From Sideroxydans sp. (GTDB lineage: Bacteria > Pseudomonadota > Gammaproteobacteria > Burkholderiales > Gallionellaceae), in contig WGNQ01000001.1 in the NCBI GenBank assembly GCA_016124455.1, positions 62,001 through 126,000 on the forward strand: a stretch of 64,000 nt of DNA. Direction: 5' to 3'. Below are positions 47,374-57,200 of this stretch, piece after piece; within the stretch, counting starts at the first letter, position 1; the number at the start of each line of letters is the position of its first letter. The position numbers were made by a program, and so were the translations under genes. The notes beneath the pieces were generated by a model that was not told where the DNA came from, made no database searches, and saw only the letters and a list, made by a program, of their open reading frames with translations.

Positions 47374-48393
47374 TTATTCCGTGACGCGAACCTTCTTTTC
47401 CTCGCGCACGGTGTAATGCACTTCCACCCGGCGGTTCATTGCGCGGCCAGCCTTGGTCTTGTTGTCGGAAACCGGATTGTCGACACCATAACCCTTGGTG
47501 CTGATACGGTCAGCGGCAACCCCCTTCTTCACCAGGTAAGCCTTCACCGAATCGGCACGGCGCTGCGACAATTTCAGGTTATAGGTCTTGCTGCCGCGGT
47601 CATCGGTATAGCCGTTGACCTCCAGGTTGGCATCCGGATACTGCCCGGCAAAGTCCACCACCTGTTGCAGCTTGGTTGCGGCAGTCGGCTTCAGCTTGGC
47701 AGAATTGGTATCGAAGCTGGCACCCTCAATGCGCACCGGCTTTTCTTCCATGATGACTTTCCATGCTTCCTTGGGCTGCGGTGCAGGTGCAGCCTCCGGC
47801 GCTTCGCTCATCACCGGCTGGGCTGCCGGCGCAGAAGCCGGTGCCGCCTTGGGCGCAGCGAAGTAGTAATTCACACCGATGCTGAAATTGTCGTTATTCA
47901 GCTTGGTGCCGTTGTTGCTGGGGGAAATGGCGGTCCACTCGCCAGCCACACTCCAGTTCGGCGCAAACTTGTACTCCAGACCCAGGCCGCCATTCACGCT
48001 GCTGGCGCCAAAATTGGAAATCGCGCCGATCCCGGTCGCATGACCATAGCCCAGCTTGGCATAGGGCATCAGGCTGTTGATCGGCAGGCCCAGCTTGAGG
48101 CCAAGGCCGTAAACACGGCTACCCAGCTGGCCGAGCGGGGCATGGTTGCTTTGTCTGTTGGAATCGTAGAAACCGTTCACGCCCAGTGTGGTTTGCCCCA
48201 TATCCCAGCCATAGCCGCCTTCCAGCCCGTAGGTGGTGGCGCTGCTGCGCGAGCTGGCCTGCAGGCCGCTGGTGTCGGAACGGCTGGAGCCGATCTTGCC
48301 GCCAATGTAGCCGCCATCAAAGTCACCTGCTGCTGCGCTGTTTACCACCAGCAATGCAGCCGTTACGGCCAGGGCTATCGTAGTCTGTTTCAT
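47374..48393 (-). CDS. OmpA-family outer-membrane protein
   Basis: The 339-residue protein has a signal peptide ending SAAAG-DF and an eight-strand barrel (about 24-190). A Pro/Ala-rich hinge (about 195-225) and a C-terminal OmpA domain (about 230-335) with NPVSDNKTKAGRAMNRRVEVHY and LEVNGYTDDRGSKTYNLKLSQRRADSVK follow, which binds peptidoglycan. AGGAA precedes the ATG. Confidence 0.94.
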   Translation of the reverse strand: MKQTTIALAVTAALLVVNSAAAGDFDGGYIGGKIGSSRSDTSGLQASSRSSATTYGLEGGYGWDMGQTTLGVNGFYDSNRQSNHAPLGQLGSRVYGLGLKLGLPINSLMPYAKLGYGHATGIGAISNFGASSVNGGLGLEYKFAPNWSVAGEWTAISPSNNGTKLNNDNFSIGVNYYFAAPKAAPASAPAAQPVMSEAPEAAPAPQPKEAWKVIMEEKPVRIEGASFDTNSAKLKPTAATKLQQVVDFAGQYPDANLEVNGYTDDRGSKTYNLKLSQRRADSVKAYLVKKGVAADRISTKGYGVDNPVSDNKTKAGRAMNRRVEVHYTVREEKKVRVTE

Positions 48394-48530
48394 GGTCAGT
48401 TCCTAAACAATCATTAATGGTGCACCTGCCGAAAGCAGGCCAAAAATTAAAACTTTGGCGAATTTTACCGCACCTGCCAAATATCCCCAACCTGACTGTG
48501 TCATTTATGCAAATCCCTGTCCAGCCAAGG

Positions 48531-49787
48531 TCATTCCAGCCCCTCATCCCCGAGCAGCGGCGGGTGGTCGAGCTCCACACGCTCGATGCTGGCGAAACGC
48601 TGGGTAATCTTGCGGCTGGAAATTTCCACCTGCCCGGCCTCCTCGTGCGCCTTGCGGATATTGTCCGCCAGCTTCTTCATGCGTTCGTCGAAACGACCGA
48701 AATCCTTGCCCAGCTTGCCCAGTTCATCTTTGATGATATGCACCTGCTTGCGCGTCTCGACATCCTTCATCACCGCGCGGGCGGTATTCAGCACCGCCAT
48801 CAGCGTGGTCGGCGACACCACCCACACCCGCCGCTGCATCGCGTAATCCACCACGTCCGGATGGTGCGCATGGATTTCGGCGAACACCGCCTCGGCCGGG
48901 ACGAACATCACCGCACCGTCCGACGTCACTTCCGGAATGATGTACTTGCCGCTGATGTCGTCCACGTGCTTCCTGATGTCGGCCTTGAACTGGCGCACCG
49001 CCTGCACCCGCTCGGCATCGCCCGGCGCATCGAACATCCTGTGGTAGTTCTCGAGCGGAAACTTCGAATCCACCGCCACCATGCCGGTCGGCTCGGGCAG
49101 CATCAGCACGCAATCGGCGCGACTGCCATTGGGCAGGGTGTGCTGAAACGCATACGCAGTGGGCGGCAGGATGTTGCGCACCAGACCTTCGAGCTGCACC
49201 TCGCCGAACGCGCCGCGCGAGCGTTTGTCGCCCAGCAGTTCCTGCAGGCTCACCATGTTGGTGGTCAGGCCGTCGATCTTCTTCTGCGCCTCGTCTATGG
49301 TCGCCAGCCGAGCCATTACGCTGACGAACGTCTCGTTGGTCTTCTTGAAACCTTCATCAAGACGCTCGCTGACGCGACCGGAAATCTGCTCCAGTCGCCC
49401 ATCCACCTTTTTCTCCAGCGCCTCAATGCTGTTCGCCAGATGCTGGGTCGCATTACGGAACGAATTCTGGATCAGCTCCTGGTCGGCACGCCCCTGCTCC
49501 ACGAGTTTCTCCAGCGTCTGGGTCAGCATTTCGGTACGCATGGCATGCAGCGCATCGCGCGTCGCGCGCAGGTCGTCGCTTACCGCAGTGCGCAGGCGTT
49601 CCGACTCGGCCGCCTGTGCCGCCATCATGCGGTCACCCAGTTTGCTCAAGCCATCGTGCAGGTCGGTCAGCATTGCGCGATGCTGCTGCTCCAGCACCTG
49701 CGCACTGCGCGACGGCATGCGCAACTGCAGCACCAGCAGCACGACGGCCAATACCAGCACAGCGACGATCAATACGGTTTCCAGCAT
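48531..49787 (-). CDS. rmuC: DNA recombination protein RmuC
   Basis: The 418-residue protein has an N-terminal membrane helix (residues about 4-22), a long coiled coil (about 30-150) and the RmuC nuclease-like domain (about 180-370). The domain has GAFGEVQLEGLVRNILPP, RADCVLMLPEP and VAVDSKFPLENY. RmuC limits inversions and rearrangements. The gene follows the ABC permease after 12 bases. Confidence 0.93.
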   Translation of the reverse strand: MLETVLIVAVLVLAVVLLVLQLRMPSRSAQVLEQQHRAMLTDLHDGLSKLGDRMMAAQAAESERLRTAVSDDLRATRDALHAMRTEMLTQTLEKLVEQGRADQELIQNSFRNATQHLANSIEALEKKVDGRLEQISGRVSERLDEGFKKTNETFVSVMARLATIDEAQKKIDGLTTNMVSLQELLGDKRSRGAFGEVQLEGLVRNILPPTAYAFQHTLPNGSRADCVLMLPEPTGMVAVDSKFPLENYHRMFDAPGDAERVQAVRQFKADIRKHVDDISGKYIIPEVTSDGAVMFVPAEAVFAEIHAHHPDVVDYAMQRRVWVVSPTTLMAVLNTARAVMKDVETRKQVHIIKDELGKLGKDFGRFDERMKKLADNIRKAHEEAGQVEISSRKITQRFASIERVELDHPPLLGDEGLE

Positions 49788-49799
49788 AAGTTCTCTCGA

Positions 49800-52262
49800 T
49801 CAGACGGATTGCAACACCCGCAACGGTGGCAATTGTGCCACACGCCGCGTTACCAGCCAGCCGCTCAGCATCACCAGCGACAGGCCACCGCCCAGTCCGG
49901 CCAGCCACAGCAGGGTGCCCGGCGCATAGGGGATATTCAGCACGCGCTGCGCCAGCACCCAGCCCAGCAGCCCGGCACCCGCCGCCGAAAACAGGCCGCT
50001 CAGCGCACCCAGCACCGCAAATTCGGTCAGGTGCAAACGCCGCAAATAGCCACTGCCAGCACCCAGCGTACGCAGGATCGCCGCATGCTGTTTGCGTTCA
50101 TCCTGGGTAGAAAGCAGCACCGCGTACAGCACTGCCAGACCCGCGAGCAGCGTAAACAGGAATACCGCACTCAGCGTCTGCGCGATTTCGTCCATGATGT
50201 GGCGCACCTGCCCGATCACCGCATCGGTATCGATCAGCAGCAGGTTGGGAAATTTCTTGACCACAGCATCGCCGTTTGCCCGCTTGTCAGCCGGCAGGTG
50301 AAAACTCGTAATGTAGCTGGCCGGGAAATCTTCCAGCAGATCGGGGGTGGCGATCACGAAAAAGTTCACCCGCATCGAATCCCATTCCAGCTTGCGCAGG
50401 TTACTCACCCGGGCGCTGAACTGGCTGCCTGCCACATCGTAAGTCAGCGTGTCCCCAAGATGAATGTCCAAGGTATCGGCGATACCCTGCTCTACCGACA
50501 ATTGCGGCCCGGCGCCATGTGTCCACCACGCACCTGAAACCACTTTGTTGCCGGTTGGCACCTTGTCCGCCCACGACAGGTTGAACTCCCGCTCCGCCAG
50601 TTGCCGCGCGCGCGGTTCGGCATAACTGTCGCCGTTCACCGTGCGGCCGTTGATTGCGATCAATCGTCCGCGCACCATCGGAAACAATTCCGGCTGCGCC
50701 AAGCCATGCTGTGCGAAAAACTTCTCCAGCGCAGCGCGCTGGTCGGGCTGGATATTGACGATGAAACGGTTCGGCACGTCCGGCGGCATCTGCTCCCGCC
50801 AGTTCTGCAACAGGTCGGCACGCACTACCGTCAACAGCAGCAACGCCATGCCGCCCAGGCTCAGCGCCACGATCTGCATGGCATTGCTGCGCCCGTGCCG
50901 CGCGAGGTTGGCAAAGGCATGGCGGTTACGCAACGGCAAACGGCTCAGTGCATGCAGCAGCAGCCAGGCCAGCAGGCCAAACACCAGCAAGCCGCCCGCC
51001 AATCCCCCCAGCACCGTCAGCCCCAGTTTGAGCGAGCCGGCCTGCCACAGGAACAGGCCGCACAGCACCGCCACACCCACCGCATACAGCAACCCGGTGC
51101 TCATCTGCGGCAGGCCGAGTTCGCGGCGGATCACGCGTAGCGGCGAGACGCGTTTCAGCTGCCACAACGGCAGGAAAGCGAAGCCCAGCAGCAAAGCCAT
51201 ACCGCTGGCCGCAGCCTGCAGCAGCGGCAACCAGGAGGGCAGCGGCAATTCCGCCACGCGCATTGCCGGTATCGACTCCACCAGCAGCGCCTGCGCGGCA
51301 TAGCCCAGCACGCCGCCCAGCAGCACGGCGCCCAGACCCATCAGCAGGAACTGGTACAGGAACAGCGCCAGCACCTGCTGCTGGCTGGCTCCCATGCAGC
51401 GCATCACCGCACAGGCGTCGAGATGGCGCAGGATGAAACGTCGTGACGCCAGTGCCAAGGCCACGCCCGCCAGCGTTACTGCGGTCAGCGCAGCCAGGCC
51501 GAGAAAATGTTCGGCGCGCTCCAGTGCAGTGCGGATTTCGGGGCGTGCATCGCGCACGTCCTCCAGTTTCTCGCCCAGCCCCAGTTTCGGCTTCAGCCAG
51601 TTTCGCAAGGCATTGACCTGCTTCTGCTCACCCGCAACCAGCAACCGGTAATTGATACGGCTGCCGTTCTGCACCAGGCCGCTGGCGGGCAAATCGGCTG
51701 CATTGATCATCACGCGCGGCGCAAAGCTGGCAAAACCGACCGACTGGTCGACATCGCGCACCACCTGCGCAACCAGGCGCAGATGCAACTTGCCCAGCAC
51801 CACCTCGTCGCCACGATGCAGCCCGAGGCGCAGCATCAGCCGCTCATCCGCCCACAGCGTGCCGCGCACGGGAATGTGCTGCGCCACATGCACGGCACCA
51901 TCGTCGATGGTGATCTTGCCGCGCAGCGGATAACCCGGTTCCGCCGCCAGGATATCGCTCAGCATGCTTTGCTGTGCACCGCTCACCATGCTGGGGAAAT
52001 TTGCCGTCGCCAGCACCTGCAACCCGCGCCGCTGTGCCTCCATGCGGTATGCTTGCGGCAATGCACGCGTCGAGGAGATACGCAAGTCGGCGCCAAGCAG
52101 CGCATGCGACTCCTGCTGCAGCGCCAGTCGCACCCGGTCGGCGAACAGGCCAACCGTGGCGATACTGCTCACCGCCAGCAACAGCGAAACGAACAGGACG
52201 CGCCACTCCCCCTCACGCCAGTCGCGCCGCAGCATCGCCAGCGACAGTCGCCAGCCATTCAT
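49800..52262 (-). CDS. ybbP: ABC transporter permease (FtsX-like, YbbP type)
   Basis: The roughly 820-residue membrane protein has two FtsX-like domains with about ten membrane helices. An N-terminal helix precedes a large extracytoplasmic region, and the final permease helices hold LRTLGAGSGYLRRLHLTEFAVLGALSG. It overlaps the ATPase gene by 4 bases (ATG 52262 within the ATGA overlap). With the ATPase it forms an exporter or lipoprotein-release-type transporter of unknown substrate. Confidence 0.88.
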   Translation of the reverse strand: MNGWRLSLAMLRRDWREGEWRVLFVSLLLAVSSIATVGLFADRVRLALQQESHALLGADLRISSTRALPQAYRMEAQRRGLQVLATANFPSMVSGAQQSMLSDILAAEPGYPLRGKITIDDGAVHVAQHIPVRGTLWADERLMLRLGLHRGDEVVLGKLHLRLVAQVVRDVDQSVGFASFAPRVMINAADLPASGLVQNGSRINYRLLVAGEQKQVNALRNWLKPKLGLGEKLEDVRDARPEIRTALERAEHFLGLAALTAVTLAGVALALASRRFILRHLDACAVMRCMGASQQQVLALFLYQFLLMGLGAVLLGGVLGYAAQALLVESIPAMRVAELPLPSWLPLLQAAASGMALLLGFAFLPLWQLKRVSPLRVIRRELGLPQMSTGLLYAVGVAVLCGLFLWQAGSLKLGLTVLGGLAGGLLVFGLLAWLLLHALSRLPLRNRHAFANLARHGRSNAMQIVALSLGGMALLLLTVVRADLLQNWREQMPPDVPNRFIVNIQPDQRAALEKFFAQHGLAQPELFPMVRGRLIAINGRTVNGDSYAEPRARQLAEREFNLSWADKVPTGNKVVSGAWWTHGAGPQLSVEQGIADTLDIHLGDTLTYDVAGSQFSARVSNLRKLEWDSMRVNFFVIATPDLLEDFPASYITSFHLPADKRANGDAVVKKFPNLLLIDTDAVIGQVRHIMDEIAQTLSAVFLFTLLAGLAVLYAVLLSTQDERKQHAAILRTLGAGSGYLRRLHLTEFAVLGALSGLFSAAGAGLLGWVLAQRVLNIPYAPGTLLWLAGLGGGLSLVMLSGWLVTRRVAQLPPLRVLQSV

Positions 52263-52927
52263 GCTGAAACCTGTCCTGCTGCAAGATGCAATTGTTTGGC
52301 ACAACGCCGCGCCAGCGCCTCATCGTGCGTGACCAGGAGCAGCGTGGTGCCCTGGGCACGGTTGAGCTCCAGCAGCAGGTCGATGACTTGCGCGCCGGTG
52401 GCGGCATCCAGATTGCCGGTGGGTTCATCCGCAAACAGGATCTTCGGCTGCATGACGAAAGCGCGCGCAATGGCAACGCGCTGCTGCTCGCCGCCGGAAA
52501 GGTGCTTGGGCAGGTGCGCCAGGCGATGCGCCATGCCTACCTGCTGCAGCGCGCGGGTTGCGCGTTCACGCGCATCGGCCACACCCTGCAGTTCCAGCGG
52601 CAGCATCACATTCTCCAGGGCAGACAGCGCGGGCAGCAACTGGAAAGACTGGAACACGAAACCAGCCAGCTTGCCGCGCACGCGCGCCCGGCCATCCTCG
52701 TCAAAAGCGAACAGATCGCTGCCGTCAAGGCGCACCGTGCCGCTCGTCGGCACGTCCAGCCCTGCCAGCAGTCCGAGCAGCGTGGACTTGCCTGAACCCG
52801 AAGCGCCCAGAATGGCGACACTTTCGCCTGGTGCCACTTCAAAACTGACGTCATGCAAGATCACCAGCGGCTCGCTGCCGCTTTGTACTTGCTTGCCTAG
52901 ACGCTCTGCCTGCACAATCGAAGTCAT
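52259..52927 (-). CDS. ybbA: ABC transporter ATP-binding protein (YbbA/LolD-like)
   Basis: The 222-residue ATPase has Walker A GASGSGKST, Q-loop FVFQSFQLLPALSALENVMLPLEL, signature LSGGEQQRVAIARAF, and Walker B ILFADEPTGNLD. The family is the LolD/MacB-like MJ0796 group. Its start codon shares two bases with the divergent tesA start, the same gene order as E. coli ybbA-tesA. Confidence 0.93.
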   Translation of the reverse strand: MTSIVQAERLGKQVQSGSEPLVILHDVSFEVAPGESVAILGASGSGKSTLLGLLAGLDVPTSGTVRLDGSDLFAFDEDGRARVRGKLAGFVFQSFQLLPALSALENVMLPLELQGVADARERATRALQQVGMAHRLAHLPKHLSGGEQQRVAIARAFVMQPKILFADEPTGNLDAATGAQVIDLLLELNRAQGTTLLLVTHDEALARRCAKQLHLAAGQVSA

Positions 52928-53540
52928 GAAGCATTCACCTCTGAAAATTATTTTGCTGTTCGTCGCACTGTGGCTGCCCTGTTCCGCGCAGGCGGCACAG
53001 AATATTCTGGTATTCGGCGACAGTCTATCAGCCGGATATGGAATTGCACGCGACGCATCATGGGTGAGTCTGTTGCAGCAGGAACTGCAACAGACTCACC
53101 CGCAATACCGGGTAGTCAACGCAAGCATCAGCGGCGAAACCGCCAGCGGCGGACGCCAGCGCATCCAGCGTGCACTGCAACAACACCGCCCCGCCATTGT
53201 CATCCTCGAACTCGGCGCCAATGACGGCCTGCGCGGCGCAAACATCAGCGATATCCGCAGCAACCTGACCGCCATTCTGCGCCAGATAAGCAAGGCCAAC
53301 AGCAAAGTGCTGCTGCTGGGCATGCAACTGCCCCCCAATTACGGCATCGATTACACCGCAAAGTTCAAGGCACTCTATCCGCAGCTCGCGCAGCGGTATC
53401 ACGCCGCACTGGTACCTTTCCTGCTCGACGGCGTGGCACCGGAACAGTTCCAGGCCGACAACCTGCACCCAAACGCCGAAGCGCAGCCACAGCTGCTGCA
53501 CAACGTACTGCGTAAATTAAGGCCGCTGCTGGGAAAATAA
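52926..53540 (+). CDS. tesA: Multifunctional acyl-CoA thioesterase / lysophospholipase / arylesterase
   Basis: The 204-residue SGNH hydrolase has a signal peptide (residues 1 to about 23) and block I FGDSLSAGYGI (catalytic Ser). Also visible are the block II/III residues in NASISGETASGG and LELGANDGLRG, and the catalytic Asp-His in DNLHPNAEA. It hydrolyses thioesters and lysophospholipids in the periplasm. The divergent ybbA gene is in the usual position. Confidence 0.93.
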   Translation: MKHSPLKIILLFVALWLPCSAQAAQNILVFGDSLSAGYGIARDASWVSLLQQELQQTHPQYRVVNASISGETASGGRQRIQRALQQHRPAIVILELGANDGLRGANISDIRSNLTAILRQISKANSKVLLLGMQLPPNYGIDYTAKFKALYPQLAQRYHAALVPFLLDGVAPEQFQADNLHPNAEAQPQLLHNVLRKLRPLLGK

Positions 53541-53673
53541 TCCCGGCATTTCCCATGCCGCCATAAACGGAGCGCCGTCAGCAATATGGAGGCGACCTTT
53601 TTAGCACGCCAGTTTTGGTGTATGTTAACAACGCAAAAGTAACGGATACACCTAAAACCACAAGGTGATTTCG

Positions 53674-56600
53674 ATGCGACAACCGCACCCCATTGAAAGT
53701 GCCCCGCAGGAAGATGTGCTGCTGATAGAGCAGACCAAGCTTGTATATGCGGGCTTGCCCGCCGCGATTGCCATTAATCTGTTTCTTGCGCTGCTTCTCA
53801 TCAGCGTGCAGATGTCGGCGGCGGACCCGATAAAATTATTTACCTGGGGCGGCGTGATCGGCGTGACGCTGTTGGCGCGAACAGCCCTGGCACTGGCTTG
53901 GCGGCGCAAGATAAAACCCGTCGATAGTTGTGCTCCACGCTGGATGCATCATTTCCGTGTCGCAGCCATTGCCACCGGCATCGCCTGGGGACTGGGCACC
54001 ATCCTGATGTTCCCGGCCGCAGACATCCCCCACCAGGCCTTTATGGCTTTCGTGCTGGCTGGACTAAGCGCAGGTGCCATCCCGTTACTGGCTGTCGATC
54101 GCATTTCCATAGATGGCTTCCTCGTACCGTCCCTGTCGCCACTGATCGTTGGCTTCTGGATGGATGGCGGAGCGATCGCACGGGCCATGAGCATCATGGG
54201 CGCACTGTATTTATTCTCCATGATCGCGAATGCCACGCGCGTCAGATCAAGCTTTAACCAGATCATCCGGCTGCGGATCGAGGCAGATAGTCGCGAACAG
54301 ATATTGAGCCATAGCGAAGAGCTATTAAACCAGGCACAGAAAATTGCCCATTTTGGCAGCTCTGTCTGGAATCCGGCATCTGGGCAATTGCAATGGTCTG
54401 ATGAGTATTTCCGGATATGGGGCCTGGAACCGCAAAGCGTTCCCCCAAGCCATGGGCTGCTTCGAAAAGGAATACACCCTGACGATGTGGCGCAAGTAGA
54501 AGCCGTCCTTCAGGGGGCACTGCAGGAGGGCCGCGCATACGATTTTGAACACCGCGTGATCAGGCCGGATGGCAGCATCCGTTATGTGCAAAGTCGCGGT
54601 GAAGCCACATTGGACGGCGCAGGGAATGTCATTCGGGTATCGGGCACCATGCAGGACATTACGGCACGCAAAGAAGTGGAAATCAAATGGCACGAGGCAT
54701 TGGACCGCTTGCAGAAGATTGCGAGCCGGGTTCCCGGGATGGTCTATCAATTCCGGATGCGCCCCGATGGCAGTTTCAGCTTTCCGTTTGCCAGTGAAGC
54801 AATACGCGAAATATTCAGGGTCAGCCCGGATGAGGTGCGCGAAGATGCCTCCAAGGTATTTGCTGCCGTTCACCCTGACGATCTGGCCGCCACCCTGAAT
54901 TCCATTGCGATATCGGCACGCCACCTGTCGCCGTGGCGGCATGAAGCCAGGGTAAAGTTTGACGATGGCACAGTGCGCTGGCTGTTCGGCAATTCCCAGC
55001 CTGAGCGCGAAGCAGATGGTTCGTTGCTGTGGCACGGTTTCATTACCGATATTACCGAACGCAAACAGTTTGAAGAATCAATTCGTCAACTTAACGAGCA
55101 GCTTGAACACAAAGTGGCCATGCGCACTGCCGACCTGGAGCAGAGCAGGCTTGAAGCAGAACGCGCCAACCGGGCCAAATCAGAATTTCTCGCCACCATG
55201 AGCCACGAAATACGTACCCCGATGAATGGCGTGATCGGCATGATCGAGGTTTTGCAGCAGAGCAGTCTTAACCCGACCCAGATGGAAATGGTTGGCGTTA
55301 TCCATGATTCGGCGTTTTCACTGCTTAGTGTGATAAACGACATTCTCGACTTTTCCAAGATCGAGGCCGGCAAATTGCAGCTTGAAAACGAGCGAATGTC
55401 AGTTGCCGATGTGGTCGAGGGGATATGCAGAACCCTGGATCCATTGGCGGTCAAAAATAGCGTGGAATTGACGCTGTTCACCGATCCGGCCATCCCTTTG
55501 TTTGTGCTGGGGGATGCAGGCCGCTTGCGCCAGATATTGCTCAATTTAACCAACAATGCCATCAAATTTTCCAGCGGCATGCTAGGGCATGGCCGCGTAT
55601 CGGTGCGTGTCCGCTTGCTGGCAAGCGACAGTCAGCACGTCAAACTGGAATTTTGTGTCCGCGACAACGGCATTGGCATTGAGGAAACCATACTAAACCG
55701 GCTGTTCGCTCCATTTACACAAGGAGACTCCAGTTCCACCAGGAATTTCGGTGGCACCGGCCTGGGCCTGGCCATTTCCAGGAAACTGGTGAACATGATG
55801 GGCGGTGAAATCACCGTTAAAAGTACGCCCGGCAAGGGCTCATTGTTCTGCGTACACTTGCCTTGCAAACTCCCTCTCGAACAAGCTGAGGAACAAAAAA
55901 TGCCCTCACGACTTACCGGGTTGTCTTGCCTGGTACTGGGTCAACCGGAAGGGCTGGTCGATGATCTTGCTGCCTATCTGGAACACAGCAGCGCACTGGT
56001 GGAGCGTGTTCCGGATGTCGTGGCAGGCCGCGCATGGATAAGGAGCCGCTCGCCCGGCCAGTACCTTATCGCTATCGATTCGGCAAACAACGCCCCGGTA
56101 GATGAATTGCGCGCAGTCGCCCGCGCCCGCCAGGGGCTGGATATGCGCTTCGTGGTGATCAGGCACAACCGACATCGCGACGAACGCTTGATAACCCCGG
56201 ATTTCGTCGCACTGGATGCTCAGGCAATGCAACGCCAGACTTTCCTTGATGCAGTGGCAATCGCTACCGGCAGGGCACACGAGTCCGACCTGGAAAGCCG
56301 GCACCGGAGCCGCAAGGGAAAACCTCTGTTGTTATCACGTGACGAGGCACGGCAACAGGGCTGCCTGATTCTGGTAGCGGAAGACAATGAAATCAACCAG
56401 AAAGTCATTTTGCAGCAGCTCATGCTGCTCGGCCTCACCGCCGACGTCGTCGGCAATGGGGCGGAAGCACTAAAACTCTGGCAAACCGGCGATTACAGCA
56501 TTTTGTTCGCTGACCTGCACATGCCCAGGATGGACGGCTACGAACTGACTGCCGCGATACGCACCAGCGAGCACGGAGACAGCCATATTCCCATTATCGC

Positions 56601-57120
56601 CTTTACCGCCAATGCCATTAAAGGCGAGGAGGATCACTGCCGCGCAGTAGGCATGGATGACTATCTGAGCAAACCGGTTCAATTGACCAGCCTGAAGGCA
56701 ATCCTGGAAAAATGGTTGCCCTGTACTGTTATGCAAAGCCATACGGCCGTTGCCTCACCGGCACAACGCCAGCCATCCGCCATATCGCTTAACCTGGATG
56801 TACTCAAGCAACTGGTAGGCGACGATTCGGCAGTGATTCGCCAGTTTCTGGCGGATTTCCACAGCAGCGCGACCAGCATGTCGGCAGCGCTGCATAGCGC
56901 CTATGCAGCAGGCAAGGTCACCGAAGTGGGCGCTATTGCGCATAAACTTAAATCTTCAGCGCGTTCGATCGGTGCACTGCCACTGGGGGAATTGTGTGCC
57001 GAAATGGAACGGGCGGGCAAGGCAGCGGATGCCAATGCACTGGCACAGCTGCTGCCGGAATTTGAGCAGGAATTAAGTGCCGTCGCACAACACATTGAAA
57101 AATCAGAAAACAATTCCTGA
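53674..57120 (+). CDS. Hybrid sensor histidine kinase with HPt domain
   Basis: The 1148-residue protein has about six N-terminal membrane helices (residues about 25-190), two PAS domains (about 215-330 and 345-455) and a coiled coil. HisKA (His511 in [11 protein letters not shown]) and HATPase (N box [10 protein letters not shown] boxes DNGIGIEE and [10 protein letters not shown]) follow. A degenerate receiver (about 745-870) lacks an obvious phospho-Asp. A true receiver follows (Asp947 in [12 protein letters not shown]), then HPt (His1090 in [11 protein letters not shown]). The phosphate would move 511 to 947 to 1090, then probably to the REC-EAL protein 80 bases downstream. The signal is unknown; there is no large periplasmic domain. 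Confidence 0.94.
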   Translation: MRQPHPIESAPQEDVLLIEQTKLVYAGLPAAIAINLFLALLLISVQMSAADPIKLFTWGGVIGVTLLARTALALAWRRKIKPVDSCAPRWMHHFRVAAIATGIAWGLGTILMFPAADIPHQAFMAFVLAGLSAGAIPLLAVDRISIDGFLVPSLSPLIVGFWMDGGAIARAMSIMGALYLFSMIANATRVRSSFNQIIRLRIEADSREQILSHSEELLNQAQKIAHFGSSVWNPASGQLQWSDEYFRIWGLEPQSVPPSHGLLRKGIHPDDVAQVEAVLQGALQEGRAYDFEHRVIRPDGSIRYVQSRGEATLDGAGNVIRVSGTMQDITARKEVEIKWHEALDRLQKIASRVPGMVYQFRMRPDGSFSFPFASEAIREIFRVSPDEVREDASKVFAAVHPDDLAATLNSIAISARHLSPWRHEARVKFDDGTVRWLFGNSQPEREADGSLLWHGFITDITERKQFEESIRQLNEQLEHKVAMRTADLEQSRLEAERANRAKSEFLATMSHEIRTPMNGVIGMIEVLQQSSLNPTQMEMVGVIHDSAFSLLSVINDILDFSKIEAGKLQLENERMSVADVVEGICRTLDPLAVKNSVELTLFTDPAIPLFVLGDAGRLRQILLNLTNNAIKFSSGMLGHGRVSVRVRLLASDSQHVKLEFCVRDNGIGIEETILNRLFAPFTQGDSSSTRNFGGTGLGLAISRKLVNMMGGEITVKSTPGKGSLFCVHLPCKLPLEQAEEQKMPSRLTGLSCLVLGQPEGLVDDLAAYLEHSSALVERVPDVVAGRAWIRSRSPGQYLIAIDSANNAPVDELRAVARARQGLDMRFVVIRHNRHRDERLITPDFVALDAQAMQRQTFLDAVAIATGRAHESDLESRHRSRKGKPLLLSRDEARQQGCLILVAEDNEINQKVILQQLMLLGLTADVVGNGAEALKLWQTGDYSILFADLHMPRMDGYELTAAIRTSEHGDSHIPIIAFTANAIKGEEDHCRAVGMDDYLSKPVQLTSLKAILEKWLPCTVMQSHTAVASPAQRQPSAISLNLDVLKQLVGDDSAVIRQFLADFHSSATSMSAALHSAYAAGKVTEVGAIAHKLKSSARSIGALPLGELCAEMERAGKAADANALAQLLPEFEQELSAVAQHIEKSENNS

Positions 57121-57200
57121 TGATTAGTTCTGTATTTGCATTAGGGGTACAATAGCTCTCGTCAACGTGATGCATCTGGTAAACATATCGGAGGTGACTC

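Noticed and set aside
51507-52925. Long plus-strand reading frame running into tesA
   Set aside because: The part before 52926 is antisense to the ABC transporter genes and has no domain. The tesA signal peptide begins at 52926.
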